This document shows positions 36,310 to 46,967 of a stretch of 64,000 bases of DNA, piece after piece. Both the position numbers and the translations under genes were made by a program. This DNA is from Acinetobacter kanungonis (GTDB taxonomy: Bacteria > Pseudomonadota > Gammaproteobacteria > Pseudomonadales > Moraxellaceae). Each line of letters opens with the position of its first letter. Position 1 is the first letter of the stretch. The stretch spans positions 326,541-390,540 of the forward strand of contig NZ_JAACKC010000004.1 in the NCBI RefSeq assembly GCF_009939195.1, in the 5' to 3' direction. Below the pieces are notes generated by a model. It worked only from the letters and a program-made list of their open reading frames with translations. It ran no database searches and was not told where the DNA came from.

Positions 36310-38199
36310 TTAGCTTGCTGGTAATGGTGGTGGTGTAGATGGACCGCTGGTTGGCGTCACATCAATCACAGGATTCTCAGCCACATACACCTTAGGTGGT
36401 TGTGGTTCACGTCCTTCCATAATGTCACGAATTTGATCACGATCAATCGTTTCCCATTCCATCAAAGCTTTCACCATCGCATGAGCGATATCTTTGTTAT
36501 TTTCCAAGACATCACGTGCTACACGGTATTGCTCATCCAGAATACGACGTACTTCTTCATCGACTTTTTGTTGCGTCGCTTCAGAAATAGTACGGCTACC
36601 GACATTACCAAAGAAACCATTTTGGTTTTCATCTTCGTAAACCATCACACCAAGTTTATCCGACATACCATATTTGGTCACCATCGCACGTGCCATTTTG
36701 GTTGCACGTTCGAAGTCGTTCGAAGCACCTGTAGATTGCTGGTTAATGAAGATTTCTTCCGCGATACGACCACCAAACAAGATCGAAAGTTCATTCAACA
36801 TCTTGTCTTTGTAATGGCTAATCTGATCTTGCTCAGGCAACTGCCAAGTCACACCCAATGCCCAACCACGCGGCATAATTGTCACTTTATGCACAGGATC
36901 TGTTCCCGGCAAAATTTCAGCCACAATGGCATGACCCGCTTCATGGTAAGCCGTTGCACGACGCTCTTCTTCACGAAGCACCATCGATTTACGCTCTGGA
37001 CCCATGTAAATTTTGTCTTTGGCATCCTCAAAGTCATGCATATCCACCGTATTTTTATTACGACGAGCAGCAAACAATGCAGCTTCATTGACCAAGTTTG
37101 CCAATTGCGCACCAGAGAAGCCTGGTGTACCACGAGCCAAAACTTTAAGGTCCACGCCTGTCACTGAAGGTAATTTCTTCAAGTGAACATTCAGAATTTG
37201 CTCACGACCTTTAATGTCAGGAAGACCCACCATCACTTGACGGTCAAAACGACCAGGACGTAATAAGGCTTTATCCAATACATCAGCACGGTTGGTTGCA
37301 GCAATGACGATAATACCCTCATTACCTTCAAAGCCATCCATTTCTACCAGCATCTGGTTCAAGGTTTGTTCACGTTCATCGTGACCACCACCTGTACCTG
37401 AACCACGGTGACGACCAACAGCATCAATCTCATCGATGAAAATGATACATGGCGCATGACGTTTGGCTTGTTCGAACATATCACGTACACGTGATGCACC
37501 CACACCGACAAACATCTCAACGAAGTCAGAACCAGAAATACTAAAGAATGGCACTTTCGCTTCACCAGCAATCGCTTTCGCCAGTAAAGTTTTACCTGTA
37601 CCCGGTGGACCAACCATTAACACGCCTTTCGGAATGGTTGCACCAAGACGTTTAAACTTCGCAGGATCTTTCAAGAAGTCTACAATTTCGACTACTTCTT
37701 GCTTCGCTTCATCACAGCCCGCTACATCGGTAAATGTAACTTTAATTTGGTCTTCAGACAGCATTTTTGCTTTTGACTTACCAAAACTCATTGGACCGTT
37801 TTTACCACCTGCTCCGCCACCCATGTTGCGCATAAAGAACATGAATAACAAAATGATTAAGAGTACAGGGAAGCTTGCAATCAGAAGTTGCATCAACAAA
37901 CCTTGGCGTTGTGGTGCAGTACCTTCAACGACAACATTGTTTTTAATCAGGCTAGGCATCAATTCAGGATCTTGCACCGCTGGACGGATACTTTCAAACT
38001 CAGATCCATTTGATTTAGTGCCACTAATTCTTTCACCATCAATTGTGACTTGCTTAATTTGACCAGCATTCACCGCTGTAACGAACTCTGAATAGTTCAT
38101 TGCAGTTGGCTTATCACGGTCACTGATGTTGCTGAAGATCAAAATCAGCACACCCAGTATAATGAGCCACAACACGGCATTCTTGAAGAGATCGCTCAA
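36310..38199 (-). CDS. ftsH: ATP-dependent membrane zinc protease FtsH
   Basis: The 629-residue protein starts at TTG 38199 with GGGA eight bases ahead. Two membrane helices (about residues 6-23 and 101-121) flank a periplasmic domain. An AAA+ module follows with Walker A GPPGTGKT, Walker [12 protein letters not shown] and the second region of homology [20 protein letters not shown]. The protease domain has the zinc motif HEAGH. FtsH is a hexamer in the inner membrane that degrades misplaced membrane proteins and regulators such as sigma-32 and LpxC. It is downstream of rlmE, as in many gammaproteobacteria. Confidence 0.98.
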   Translation of the reverse strand: MSDLFKNAVLWLIILGVLILIFSNISDRDKPTAMNYSEFVTAVNAGQIKQVTIDGERISGTKSNGSEFESIRPAVQDPELMPSLIKNNVVVEGTAPQRQGLLMQLLIASFPVLLIILLFMFFMRNMGGGAGGKNGPMSFGKSKAKMLSEDQIKVTFTDVAGCDEAKQEVVEIVDFLKDPAKFKRLGATIPKGVLMVGPPGTGKTLLAKAIAGEAKVPFFSISGSDFVEMFVGVGASRVRDMFEQAKRHAPCIIFIDEIDAVGRHRGSGTGGGHDEREQTLNQMLVEMDGFEGNEGIIVIAATNRADVLDKALLRPGRFDRQVMVGLPDIKGREQILNVHLKKLPSVTGVDLKVLARGTPGFSGAQLANLVNEAALFAARRNKNTVDMHDFEDAKDKIYMGPERKSMVLREEERRATAYHEAGHAIVAEILPGTDPVHKVTIMPRGWALGVTWQLPEQDQISHYKDKMLNELSILFGGRIAEEIFINQQSTGASNDFERATKMARAMVTKYGMSDKLGVMVYEDENQNGFFGNVGSRTISEATQQKVDEEVRRILDEQYRVARDVLENNKDIAHAMVKALMEWETIDRDQIRDIMEGREPQPPKVYVAENPVIDVTPTSGPSTPPPLPAS

Positions 38200-38335
38200 A
38201 GCTTTATTCCCATATCAATCTAATTTGATCATGCCCAAGGATGGGTGACCTTAATAATGTAAGCTGTAAACCCAGCTGTTCAATAATGTAAAAAAGTACA
38301 AAATGCACAATTTTTAACGAGTTGGCAAGTAAACT

Positions 38336-38986
38336 TTACTTTAAAGCCTTCTTGCGCCCTTGGCCGATTAAAAAAACTTCTTTCGAACGAGCACGTGATG
38401 CAGCTGGCTTAGCCGTCTTCAACACGTCAAAACTATCGACCACTTGTTTACGGAATTCATCAAAGCCTGAGCCTTGGAAAACTTTCACTACAAACTGCCC
38501 ATTTGGTCCTAAAACCTTATTGGCAAAGTCCAGTGCTAGTTCACACAGGTAGATTTGACGAGGTTGATCTACAGCTCTATTACCTGATGTATTGGGGGCC
38601 ATATCTGAAATTACAACGTCAACAACACGCCCATTTAAAATATTTAACAATTTTTCGAAGACTTCTTCCTCGCGGAAGTCACCTTGTAAAAAAGTCACAT
38701 CGGGTAAAGCATCCATTTCTAAAATATCTGATGCGATAACCAAACCTTTGTCACCGACCAGTTTTCCTGCAATTTGGGACCAACTTCCTGGAGCAGCACC
38801 CAAATCCACCACGGTCATACCGGGCTTAATAATTTTATATTTTTCTTGGATTTCAAGTAACTTATAAGCAGCACGTGCTCGATAACCTTCCTTCTGCGCT
38901 TTTTTCACAAAAGGATCATCAAGATGTTCTCTCATCCACGCACGACTACTTTTGGATAATTTTTGGTTGGTAATGCGTGTGGCCAT
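38336..38986 (-). CDS. rlmE: 23S rRNA 2'-O-ribose U2552 methyltransferase RlmE
   Basis: The 216-residue protein has the FtsJ/RrmJ pattern: N-terminal [29 protein letters not shown] with the catalytic lysine, the SAM-binding [23 protein letters not shown] with the catalytic aspartate, and [12 protein letters not shown] with the second lysine. It methylates U2552 in the A loop of 23S rRNA late in 50S assembly. It is upstream of ftsH (136-base gap) and divergent from yhbY, the conserved arrangement. Confidence 0.97.
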   Translation of the reverse strand: MATRITNQKLSKSSRAWMREHLDDPFVKKAQKEGYRARAAYKLLEIQEKYKIIKPGMTVVDLGAAPGSWSQIAGKLVGDKGLVIASDILEMDALPDVTFLQGDFREEEVFEKLLNILNGRVVDVVISDMAPNTSGNRAVDQPRQIYLCELALDFANKVLGPNGQFVVKVFQGSGFDEFRKQVVDSFDVLKTAKPAASRARSKEVFLIGQGRKKALK

Positions 38987-39171
38987 AACTCTCTATGTAT
39001 ATAAAAACTTCTAATTTTTTATTGTACGTGAAAAACCAAGTGCTTGCAGTATACATCTGTATCTAAATCGACTTAAACCGCCTGTTTTTTTCAATCAACA
39101 AGATCGATTATTTCAACCGCTTTAACTCATTTTTGCTATACTAGGTCGTTTTTAAAATTAGGTTATCTTTC

Positions 39172-39495
39172 ATGGCGGCTTTATCTATTCAGGAACGCAA
39201 GCGTTTACGTCAAATTGGTCATGCACTTAATCCTGTTGTGATGATTGGTGGTCAAGGTTTGACTGAGAATGTCGTTGAGGAAACCAACCGTGCATTAAAT
39301 GATCACGAACTCATCAAAGTTAAGATTGCAGGTGAAGATCGTGAAGCGCGTGTCGCAGTAATTGCTGAAATTGCAGAAGTGACTGGTGCTGAAGTGGTAC
39401 AAACGATTGGTAAAATTGCCCTGCTTTACAAAAAAGCGAAACAGCAAAATCCAAAACTTTCGAACCTTGTTCGCCACGCTCATTTATCTAAGTAA
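39172..39495 (+). CDS. yhbY: Ribosome assembly RNA-binding protein YhbY (CRM domain)
   Basis: The 107-residue protein is one CRM domain: LSIQERKRLRQIGHALNPVVMIGGQGLTENVVEET, with the GxxG RNA-binding loop GGQG, then HELIKVKIAGEDRE and a C-terminal IGKIALLYKKAK. YhbY binds pre-50S particles during ribosome assembly. It is divergent from rlmE and followed after nine bases by the DOMON-like gene, so the two are probably co-transcribed. Confidence 0.94.
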   Translation: MAALSIQERKRLRQIGHALNPVVMIGGQGLTENVVEETNRALNDHELIKVKIAGEDREARVAVIAEIAEVTGAEVVQTIGKIALLYKKAKQQNPKLSNLVRHAHLSK

Positions 39496-39504
39496 TTTTG
39501 ATTT

Positions 39505-40044
39505 ATGGCAAGTTACGAGCTCAGCGCATTTGACCGACGCTTCCAAGCCATTTCTGTAGTGGGTGCGATTGAACAAGTCAGCCCTTTTACGCTGAATGTC
39601 GGCTTTTGGATTCGTGACCCGAACCAGTGGATTGACTGGCCTGCTTTAATTGCAGCGCATCCACGTCAGGATTTTCTTTGGGAAAACACCTGCTTTGAGA
39701 TTTTTATTGGTGTGAAGCACGAAGATTTTTATCGTGAAATCAATTTAGCCCCTTCTCAAGCATGGCAAGCCTACCAATTTGAAGAGTATCGCTATCCTGA
39801 AGATATGCCACCGCATGCTGCGTATGATATTGAGTTGAACCAACTCAAGCGCACGCACTATGGACTCAATGTGAGTGTAGATTTAACTGAATTTATGTTG
39901 CAGCATAAGCTCAAATGGTCCGATCTATTCCTTGGCTTGACCGCTGTACTGAAGACCTCCCAAGGTGAGCAGTTCTACGCCATGCAACACAGTAGTCCAA
40001 CAGCGGATTTTCACAATAAACGCGATTGGCTACATCAGTTCTAA
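39505..40044 (+). CDS. DOMON-like protein, unknown function
   Basis: The 179-residue protein has no signal peptide and reads as a beta-sandwich of the DOMON/CBM9 type: DFLWENTCFEIFIGV, FYREINLAPSQAWQAYQFEEYR and the final strand LFLGLTAVLKTSQGEQFYA. Similar stand-alone proteins are annotated as DOMON-like in many proteobacteria; carbohydrate or haem binding is suggested by the fold, but nothing is proven for this cytosolic group. It follows yhbY with a nine-base gap. A hairpin at 40057-40078 ends the unit. Confidence 0.78.
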   Translation: MASYELSAFDRRFQAISVVGAIEQVSPFTLNVGFWIRDPNQWIDWPALIAAHPRQDFLWENTCFEIFIGVKHEDFYREINLAPSQAWQAYQFEEYRYPEDMPPHAAYDIELNQLKRTHYGLNVSVDLTEFMLQHKLKWSDLFLGLTAVLKTSQGEQFYAMQHSSPTADFHNKRDWLHQF

Positions 40045-40056
40045 AGCACTCCAACT

Positions 40057-40078
40057 CCTCTCCTTTTACAAGGAGAGG
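40057..40078 (+). terminator. Probable terminator behind DOMON-like gene
   Basis: Arms CCTCTCCTT and AAGGAGAGG around TTAC; the following T tract is short and offset, so efficiency is uncertain. Confidence 0.5.
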
Positions 40079-40109
40079 TGAAATTTTTCTTTATAAATTC
40101 ATGATTCGC

Positions 40110-40577
40110 TCAAGGTTGGCTTTCCGAAGCATCTTTACTCGAAACTTTATTCCACGCTTCTAAAGTATGTTCTTTAGAACGTTTAAAGGTTTCAGTTAAT
40201 TGGTCTTTATGCTTAACCGAGATCTGACTGACATCATCTTTCAGCTCTTTACCAAATTTGGTCAAATCTTCAATTACCGCATTCACTTCCGTTTTCACAA
40301 AGTCTTTCAGATCGGTTAAATCTTTCTGTGACAAGTTCAATTGTGATTTCAAACTCTCGATACGCTGCACTACATCTTCTTTGAGCTGACGAATTTGATC
40401 TTGTACAGTGGCATTTAATTGCTTCGCCTCTTCAGTGACTTTTTCTTCAGCCTCGGTCACAGCTTCTGTCACCTGCTGTTTCGCTTGCTTTGCCACTTTT
40501 TCCAATTTTGCGGAACTTTCAGTGACGACCTCTTTCAGGGAATCGGTCACTTCTGTCGGTTTTTTTTCTACTGTCAT
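40110..40577 (-). CDS. Coiled-coil (apolipoprotein/phasin-like) protein
   Basis: From ATG 40577 the protein has 155 residues; the frame extends three codons to a TTG that lies within the presumed leader. It is almost wholly helical and highly charged, with heptad patterns over about residues 10-140 (KLEKVAKQAKQQVTEAVTEA, LKEDVVQRIESLKSQL), and has no cysteine and no membrane segment. Such proteins resemble phasins or stress-related LEA/apolipoprotein-type coiled coils, but resemblance may reflect composition alone. It is monocistronic and convergent with the DOMON-like gene. Confidence 0.65.
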   Translation of the reverse strand: MTVEKKPTEVTDSLKEVVTESSAKLEKVAKQAKQQVTEAVTEAEEKVTEEAKQLNATVQDQIRQLKEDVVQRIESLKSQLNLSQKDLTDLKDFVKTEVNAVIEDLTKFGKELKDDVSQISVKHKDQLTETFKRSKEHTLEAWNKVSSKDASESQP

Positions 40578-40751
40578 GATGCACAACCTGTTCTTATAGT
40601 AAGGAAGATTTACAGCTTAACTGGATGTGTTCAAATTTAGGGCTTGATTTGTCAGACAATTCTTAATTGCTTACATTTTCCATTTTTTGTGCGACAAAAC
40701 AACGATCTAAAAAATGCAAGTCTTTTATCTTTTTATTCTTTGGTTTTTACG

Positions 40752-40780
40752 TGGACTTCTTCATAGCTGATGCGTATAAT
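40752..40780 (+). promoter_or_regulatory. carAB promoter
   Basis: A perfect TATAAT (40775-40780) with TGGACT 17 bases upstream (four of six to TTGACA). The predicted start is near 40787. Confidence 0.65.
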
Positions 40781-40795
40781 GCGCTGTTAAGTTAC

Positions 40796-40865
40796 AAGCG
40801 AGCAGACACGAGGGAGGGTAGGTTTTTTTAATAGCCTTCCTTTTTTTTCGTCTACTCGCTTTTTT
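40796..40865 (+). promoter_or_regulatory. carAB leader: nested hairpins, probable attenuator
   Basis: The outer stem pairs AAGCGAG and AGAC (40796-40807) with GTCT and CTCGCTT (40850-40861), one mismatch, ending in T6. Within its loop, GGGAGG (40812-40817) can pair with CCTTCC (40835-40840), directly followed by T8. Both are terminator-like. Two long U tracts make pyrimidine-dependent attenuation a natural guess; attenuation-type pyrimidine control of carAB is known in Pseudomonas. Confidence 0.55.
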
Positions 40866-40904
40866 ACAGCCCTATTTTTGTGGTTTTAGTTCAGGAGCTT
40901 TGGT

Positions 40905-42047
40905 TTGAGCATCCCCGCCATTTTAGCCCTCGCCGACGGTACAATCTTTAAAGGTACGTCTATCGGCGCAACGGGAAGTACGACTGGTGAAGTCGTTTTT
41001 AACACAGCCATGACTGGCTATCAAGAAATTCTGACCGATCCAAGTTATGCACAACAACTTGTGACATTAACTTATCCGCATATCGGTAATACAGGTTGCA
41101 ACTCTGAAGATGCAGAGTCTGGCCGTATTCATAAAGTGTGGGCTAACGGTTTAATTATCCGTGACTTACCTTTATTGCATAGCAACTTCCGTGCAGAACA
41201 ATCTCTAGGTGAATACCTTGTAGAGCACAATGTCGTTGCGATTGCCGATATCGATACACGTAAATTAACACGTATTTTGCGTGCCAAAGGTGCGCAGAAC
41301 GGTTGTATTCTCGCTGGCGAAAATATTACTGAAGAAGAAGCTTTAGCAAAAGCTCGTGCATTCGGTGGCTTGAATGGTTTAGACCTTGCAAAAGAATGCT
41401 GTGATCCTGAAGGCTTTGAATGGACTGAAGGTTCTTGGGTTCTTGGTCAAGGCTTTACTCAACCTGAACATAAATTCCACGTTGTAGCATACGACTACGG
41501 TGTCAAAACCAACATCTTACGTATGCTCGCAGACCGCGGTTGCAAACTCACCGTTGTTCCTGCGCAAACTCCTGCAGAGAAAGTACTCGCTTTAAATCCA
41601 GATGGCGTGTTCTTATCGAACGGTCCTGGTGACCCTGCAGCATGTGACTATGCCATTGAAGCTGTAAAAACAATTGTAGAAGATGCACGCAACGTACCTG
41701 TATTTGGTATTTGCTTGGGTCACCAAATTCTTGCTTTGGCTTCTGGCGCTAAAACAGTAAAAATGCCGCATGGTCACCACGGTGCAAACCATCCAGTACA
41801 AAACATTGAAGATGGTACTGTGATGATTACTTCTCAGAACCATGGCTTCGCGGTTGATGCAGAAACTTTACCTGCAAACCTAAAAGCTACGCACAAGTCT
41901 TTATTCGACCAAACCCTGCAAGGGATCCATCGTTTAGACAAACCAGCGTTCAGCTTCCAAGGTCACCCTGAAGCAAGCCCTGGTCCACATGACTGTGCCC
42001 CATTGTTCGATCATTTCATCGAACTTATCGAAGCATCTAAGAAGTAA
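40905..42047 (+). CDS. carA: Carbamoyl-phosphate synthase small (glutaminase) subunit
   Basis: The 380-residue protein starts at TTG 40905 behind CAGGAG; carA of E. coli also starts at TTG. The N-terminal CPSase domain ([19 protein letters not shown]) is followed by a class I glutamine amidotransferase with the catalytic cysteine in [12 protein letters not shown] and the His/Glu pair in [10 protein letters not shown]. It releases ammonia from glutamine and channels it to CarB for carbamoyl phosphate, the precursor of arginine and pyrimidines. carB begins 15 bases downstream. Confidence 0.97.
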   Translation: MSIPAILALADGTIFKGTSIGATGSTTGEVVFNTAMTGYQEILTDPSYAQQLVTLTYPHIGNTGCNSEDAESGRIHKVWANGLIIRDLPLLHSNFRAEQSLGEYLVEHNVVAIADIDTRKLTRILRAKGAQNGCILAGENITEEEALAKARAFGGLNGLDLAKECCDPEGFEWTEGSWVLGQGFTQPEHKFHVVAYDYGVKTNILRMLADRGCKLTVVPAQTPAEKVLALNPDGVFLSNGPGDPAACDYAIEAVKTIVEDARNVPVFGICLGHQILALASGAKTVKMPHGHHGANHPVQNIEDGTVMITSQNHGFAVDAETLPANLKATHKSLFDQTLQGIHRLDKPAFSFQGHPEASPGPHDCAPLFDHFIELIEASKK

Positions 42048-42062
42048 TTAAGGAGCGAAATA

Positions 42063-45000
42063 ATGCCTAAACGTACGGATATTAAAAGCATCTTAATTAT
42101 TGGTGCTGGTCCGATTGTGATTGGTCAAGCCTGCGAGTTTGACTACTCAGGTGCGCAAGCTTGTAAAGCCCTTCGTGAAGAAGGCTACCGTGTTATTTTG
42201 GTGAACTCTAACCCAGCGACCATTATGACTGACCCATCAATGGCAGATGCAACCTATATTGAGCCGATTACTTGGCAAACTGTTGCACAAATCATTGAGA
42301 AAGAACGCCCAGACGCAGTTCTTCCAACGATGGGTGGCCAAACTGCATTGAACTGCGCCCTTGCACTTGATGAGCATGGCATTTTAGAAAAATTCAATGT
42401 TGAATTGATTGGTGCAACCAAAGAAGCAATCGAAAAAGCGGAAGACCGTAAACTTTTCGATATCGCGATGCGTAAAATTGGTCTTGAATGTCCAAAAGCT
42501 GACATTGCTGAATCAATGGAACAAGCTTTAGAAATTCAAGCACGCTTCGGCTTCCCTGTGATTATCCGCCCTTCATTCACAATGGGTGGTTCAGGTGGCG
42601 GTATCGCATACAACAAAGAAGAATTTATTGAAATCTGTGAACGCGGTTTCGATCTTTCTCCAACGAAACAATTATTGATCGATGAATCTTTAATTGGTTG
42701 GAAAGAATACGAAATGGAAGTTGTTCGTGACAAAAACGACAACTGTATTATCGTATGTTCGATTGAAAACTTTGACCCAATGGGCGTGCACACAGGTGAC
42801 TCAATCACTGTTGCTCCTGCACAAACTCTAACGGACAAAGAATACCAGTTGATGCGTAATGCTTCTTTAGCAGTTTTACGTGAAATTGGTGTGGAAACAG
42901 GTGGTTCTAACGTTCAGTTCGGTATTAACCCAAAAGATGGTCGTATGGTGATCATCGAGATGAACCCACGTGTATCTCGTTCATCGGCTTTAGCATCTAA
43001 AGCAACTGGTTTCCCAATTGCGAAGATTGCAGCAAAACTTGCTGTAGGCTATACCCTTGATGAATTGAAAAATGACATCACTGGCGGTACAACTCCTGCA
43101 TCATTCGAACCTGCGATTGACTACGTCGTAACTAAAATTCCACGTTTCAACTTCGAAAAATTCCCACAAGCGGAACCAGTATTGACGACACAGATGAAAT
43201 CTGTGGGTGAAGTCATGGCGATTGGCCGTAACTTCCAAGAATCGATGAACAAAGCTCTTCGTGGTTTAGAAGTTGGTGTTTGTGGTTTCGATGAAAAAAT
43301 CGAAGTCGGTGCTGAAGGTGCGCGTGAAAAGATTCTGGTTGAACTTAAAGTTCCAGGTCCAGAGCGTATTTGGTATGTTGCGGATGCATTCCGCCACGGC
43401 TTCACTTTAGATGAAGTGTTTGAAGCTACCAAAATTGACAAATGGTTCTTGATTCAAATCGAAGACATCATCAAAACTGAAAATGAAATTAAAACTTTAG
43501 GTTTTGGTGATTTAACTGCTGAAAACATCCGTTCATTCAAACGTAAAGGTTTATCTGACCTTCGTATTGCAAACTTGATGGGTATTTCGCAAAAGCAATT
43601 CCGTAAGCATCGTTGGAACTTGGGCGTCACTCCAGTTTACAAACGTGTAGATACATGTGCAGCTGAATTCGAATCTGATACAGCCTACATGTACTCAACT
43701 TATGACGAAGAGTGTGAAGCAAACCCGTCAACTAAAGACAAAATCATGGTCATCGGTGGTGGTCCTAACCGTATTGGTCAAGGTATTGAGTTTGACTACT
43801 GCTGTGTACACGCTGCTTTAGCTATGCGTGAAGACGGTTACGAAACCATTATGGTGAACTGTAACCCTGAAACAGTTTCAACTGACTATGACACTTCTGA
43901 TCGCTTGTACTTCGAACCGATTACACTTGAAGATGTGTTAGAAATTGTACGTACTGAAAAGCCAAAAGGCATTATCGTTCAGTACGGCGGTCAAACTCCG
44001 TTGAAATTGGCGCGCGCTTTAGAAGAAGCTGGTGCTCCAATTATCGGTACATCTCCAGATGCGATTGACCGTGCAGAAGACCGTGAACGTTTCCAACAAA
44101 TGATTCAACGTCTGCAATTACGTCAACCAAACAACAGCATCGTAAAATCTGCTGAAGAAGGTATTTCTGAAGCGGCGAAAGTGGGTTATCCACTGGTTGT
44201 GCGTCCATCTTATGTATTGGGTGGTCGTGCAATGGAAATCGTATATAACGAAGAAGAACTTAAACGTTACCTTCGTGAAGCAGTTCAAGCGTCTAACGAA
44301 GCACCTGTTCTTCTTGACCGTTTCCTAGATGATGCAACAGAAGTTGACGTTGACTGCGTATCTGACGGTAAAGATGTAGTGATTGGCGGGATTATGCAGC
44401 ACATTGAACAAGCAGGGATTCACTCAGGTGACTCAGCATGTTCGATTCCTCCATACTCGCTTTCGCAAGAAGTTCAAGACGAAATGCGTCGCCAAACAGT
44501 TGCGATGGCAAAAGAGCTTGGCGTTGTCGGTTTGATGAACGTTCAGTTTGCTGTAAAAGGCGATGACATCTACGTACTTGAAGTGAACCCACGTGCATCA
44601 CGTACGGTTCCATTCGTATCGAAATGTATTGGCGAATCTTTAGCGAAAGTTGCTGCACGTTGTATGGCGGGTCAGTCTTTAGAATCTCAAGGTTTCACCA
44701 AAGAGATTATTCCGACTCACTTTGCGGTAAAAGAAGCGGTATTCCCGTTCGCGAAATTCCCTGGTGTAGACCCAATGCTTGGCCCTGAGATGAAATCTAC
44801 AGGTGAAGTAATGGGTGTAGGTAAAACATTTGGTGAAGCATTCTACAAAGCAGTGCTTGGTTCAAATGAACGCTTACCAGGTTTACCGACAGAAGGCGAA
44901 GTTAAACACGCATTCTTGTCTGTACGTGAATCTGACAAGAAATACATTGTTGATATTGCGAAGAAACTTGTTTCTTACGGCTTCAAACTTGTTGCAACTG

Positions 45001-45296
45001 GCGGTACACATGACGTGCTTAGCCAAGCAGGTTTAGCATGCGAACGTGTAAATAAAGTAACCGAAGGCCGTCCACACATTGTAGACCGCTTGAAAAATGG
45101 TGAAATACACCTTATTGTCAATACCACTGAGGGCAAACGTGCTCAGTATGACTCAGCTATGATCCGTCGTGCTGCGTTACAAGGTAAAGTGTATTACACA
45201 ACCACCATTAACGGTGCTGAAGCAGTTTGCCAAGCATTTGGAATCCAATTACCAATGGATGTATACCGTTTGCAAGATTTACAAACAGTAGTTTAA
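42063..45296 (+). CDS. carB: Carbamoyl-phosphate synthase large subunit
   Basis: The 1077-residue protein is full length: two homologous halves, each a pre-ATP-grasp ([40 protein letters not shown]) and an ATP-grasp domain ([32 protein letters not shown]). An oligomerisation region lies between, and a C-terminal MGS-like allosteric domain (about 940-1077). The first half makes carboxyphosphate and carbamate, the second phosphorylates carbamate; ammonia comes from CarA. A ribosome-binding site AGGAG lies before its ATG. A GC-rich terminator follows. Confidence 0.98.
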   Translation: MPKRTDIKSILIIGAGPIVIGQACEFDYSGAQACKALREEGYRVILVNSNPATIMTDPSMADATYIEPITWQTVAQIIEKERPDAVLPTMGGQTALNCALALDEHGILEKFNVELIGATKEAIEKAEDRKLFDIAMRKIGLECPKADIAESMEQALEIQARFGFPVIIRPSFTMGGSGGGIAYNKEEFIEICERGFDLSPTKQLLIDESLIGWKEYEMEVVRDKNDNCIIVCSIENFDPMGVHTGDSITVAPAQTLTDKEYQLMRNASLAVLREIGVETGGSNVQFGINPKDGRMVIIEMNPRVSRSSALASKATGFPIAKIAAKLAVGYTLDELKNDITGGTTPASFEPAIDYVVTKIPRFNFEKFPQAEPVLTTQMKSVGEVMAIGRNFQESMNKALRGLEVGVCGFDEKIEVGAEGAREKILVELKVPGPERIWYVADAFRHGFTLDEVFEATKIDKWFLIQIEDIIKTENEIKTLGFGDLTAENIRSFKRKGLSDLRIANLMGISQKQFRKHRWNLGVTPVYKRVDTCAAEFESDTAYMYSTYDEECEANPSTKDKIMVIGGGPNRIGQGIEFDYCCVHAALAMREDGYETIMVNCNPETVSTDYDTSDRLYFEPITLEDVLEIVRTEKPKGIIVQYGGQTPLKLARALEEAGAPIIGTSPDAIDRAEDRERFQQMIQRLQLRQPNNSIVKSAEEGISEAAKVGYPLVVRPSYVLGGRAMEIVYNEEELKRYLREAVQASNEAPVLLDRFLDDATEVDVDCVSDGKDVVIGGIMQHIEQAGIHSGDSACSIPPYSLSQEVQDEMRRQTVAMAKELGVVGLMNVQFAVKGDDIYVLEVNPRASRTVPFVSKCIGESLAKVAARCMAGQSLESQGFTKEIIPTHFAVKEAVFPFAKFPGVDPMLGPEMKSTGEVMGVGKTFGEAFYKAVLGSNERLPGLPTEGEVKHAFLSVRESDKKYIVDIAKKLVSYGFKLVATGGTHDVLSQAGLACERVNKVTEGRPHIVDRLKNGEIHLIVNTTEGKRAQYDSAMIRRAALQGKVYYTTTINGAEAVCQAFGIQLPMDVYRLQDLQTVV

Positions 45297-45312
45297 TTCG
45301 TTTCCGATAAGT

Positions 45313-45342
45313 CCCGCCACCTTATCGGTGGCGGGCTTTTTT
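45313..45342 (+). terminator. carAB terminator
   Basis: Arms CCCGCCACC and GGTGGCGGG around five bases, then CTTTTTT. Confidence 0.87.
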
Positions 45343-45389
45343 CATTTATAAACCTGTATTTTTTACACTCACACACTTGAGGGACAACA

Positions 45390-45866
45390 ATGCAACGTTA
45401 TCCTATGACTCCCCAAGGCAAAGAAGCCTTAGAGAAAGAATTACATCAATTAAAAAGTATTGAACGTCCACGTATTACGGCGGCTATTGCTGAAGCACGT
45501 GAACACGGGGATTTAAAAGAAAACGCGGAATACCATGCTGCACGTGAGCAACAAGGTTTCTGTGAAGGCCGTATTCAAGATATCGAAGGTAAATTGGGTG
45601 CAGCTCAAGTCATTGATGTAAAAGAGCTAGAGCAAAACGGTCGCGTTGTTTTTGGTGTAACGGTGACCATTGAAAACTTAGATACCGAAGAACAAAAGAC
45701 CTACATGATTGTGGGCGATGACGAAGCAGATTTCAAAATCAATAAAATCTCTGTCAACTCTCCAATTGCACGTGGTCTTTTAGGTAAAAACGAAGGCGAC
45801 GAAGCAAAAATTCAAACTCCACAAGGTGAAGTTGAATACGAAATTGTGAGCGTTGAATATCTTTAA
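45390..45866 (+). CDS. greA: Transcription elongation factor GreA
   Basis: The 158-residue protein has the GreA coiled coil with the acidic tip [17 protein letters not shown] and the C-terminal FKBP-like domain ([27 protein letters not shown]). GreA rescues RNA polymerase from short backtracks by stimulating transcript cleavage. It follows carB by 93 bases, behind the carAB terminator, and ends in its own terminator. Its paralogue greB is at 4006-4497. Confidence 0.97.
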   Translation: MQRYPMTPQGKEALEKELHQLKSIERPRITAAIAEAREHGDLKENAEYHAAREQQGFCEGRIQDIEGKLGAAQVIDVKELEQNGRVVFGVTVTIENLDTEEQKTYMIVGDDEADFKINKISVNSPIARGLLGKNEGDEAKIQTPQGEVEYEIVSVEYL

Positions 45867-45885
45867 TTTTTGAATTAAAGATTCT

Positions 45886-45911
45886 AGCCCCTCAAAAGAG
45901 GGGCTTTTTTG
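45886..45911 (+). terminator. greA terminator
   Basis: Arms AGCCCCTC and GAGGGGCT around AAAA, then T6. Confidence 0.88.
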
Positions 45912-45950
45912 TACTCAAGCATTTAAAATCAAAGCATCTTCAAAACAACA

Positions 45951-46172
45951 ATGCAAAGAATGGACAACAGAATAATTCAAGCCTTCTACTATGCGCTTGG
46001 TGGAATCTTTTTGGGAATCCTCATAGCAATTTCATGGTCAATTCATATCAATAGTCATACCAGCTCTGTAATGATTATTCTGGTCACAGCAGCACTTACT
46101 TCTATAGCGGGTTTTCTTTTTCCTAATTCGATTCAACACTGGTTCAGATTATTCTGGAATCTGTTTCGCTAG
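45951..46172 (+). CDS. Small two-helix membrane protein
   Basis: The 73-residue protein has two predicted membrane helices (about residues 10-30 and 40-58) joined by a short polar loop (SIHINSHTS), and a positively charged, aromatic tail (HWFRLFWNLFR). There is no convincing ribosome-binding site before either ATG (45951 or 45960). I do not recognise a family; the composition is that of a genuine small membrane protein, but it could be fortuitous. Confidence 0.45.
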   Translation: MQRMDNRIIQAFYYALGGIFLGILIAISWSIHINSHTSSVMIILVTAALTSIAGFLFPNSIQHWFRLFWNLFR

Positions 46173-46282
46173 CTCATCGCTCATTCGTAAATTAAACCAA
46201 TGCTGTATGATCCGCCATGCTCCATAGGGAAATGCCACACAATCCGCTATAATCCACACATCCATACCTTTTGATGCCGACC

Positions 46283-46903
46283 ATGTCTGAACCTTTGATT
46301 AATTCCCCTGTCAAACACTGGTGTGAATTCGAATTCATTTCGAAAACCGTGAGGAATCCGAACATTCACATTAAAGGGAATTATTCATACTATTCGGCTT
46401 ATTGGGATCAGGGCTTTGAACGCTGTGTCGTGCGTTATTTACATGACAAACCGTCTACACCTGAAAAGCCGATTGACCAACTGCATATTGGCAACTTTGT
46501 GTGTTTTGGCGCTGAATGCGTGATTATGATGGGTGGAAATCAACTGCATCGTACCGACTGGATTTCAGCTTTTCCATTTGATACCCGTAGTTTTGTCCCT
46601 GCTGGAGATACAATTATTGGTGATGGTTGCTGGATTGGTAGCCGTGCCATGATTATGCAAGGCGTTACACTTGGTGAAGGTGCTGTGGTTGCAACAGGTG
46701 CAGTCGTCACCAAAGATGTGCCACCCTATGCTGTTGTTGGCGGTGTGCCTGCCAAAGTGATTAAATACCGCTTCTCCGAAGAAGACATTCAAAAACTGCT
46801 TGCCCTTAAACTTTATGATTTAGATGAAAAGCAGTTTTTAAAGATGCGTGAGCAGTTACAAACAGATGATATTATTCAAATTTATAAGGCTTTAAAAAAC
46901 TAA
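46283..46903 (+). CDS. CatB/Vat-type xenobiotic acetyltransferase
   Basis: From ATG 46283 the protein has 206 residues; an ATG at 46274 and a TTG at 46271 are alternatives. It is a left-handed beta-helix hexapeptide acetyltransferase: [16 protein letters not shown], the catalytic-His loop [18 protein letters not shown], then [20 protein letters not shown] and [16 protein letters not shown] with the PAKVI end typical of XATs. CatB enzymes acetylate chloramphenicol and Vat enzymes streptogramin A. The loop after FPF is shorter than in CatB, so the substrate may differ. It is likely an accessory gene in this small variable patch. Confidence 0.82.
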   Translation: MSEPLINSPVKHWCEFEFISKTVRNPNIHIKGNYSYYSAYWDQGFERCVVRYLHDKPSTPEKPIDQLHIGNFVCFGAECVIMMGGNQLHRTDWISAFPFDTRSFVPAGDTIIGDGCWIGSRAMIMQGVTLGEGAVVATGAVVTKDVPPYAVVGGVPAKVIKYRFSEEDIQKLLALKLYDLDEKQFLKMREQLQTDDIIQIYKALKN

Positions 46904-46967
46904 CTTGAAACCTTTAAATAAAATAATATAATTTTTTAGATCTATTTCGGCACAAAAAGGACAAACA

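Larger units (their letters stand above)
40578..40904. other. Divergent region with carAB promoter and leader
   Basis: Its left half is the promoter region of the coiled-coil gene; its right half holds the carA promoter (40752-40780) and a U-rich leader of about 118 bases with nested hairpins (40796-40865). No leader peptide with an ATG lies in the transcribed leader. Confidence 0.6.
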
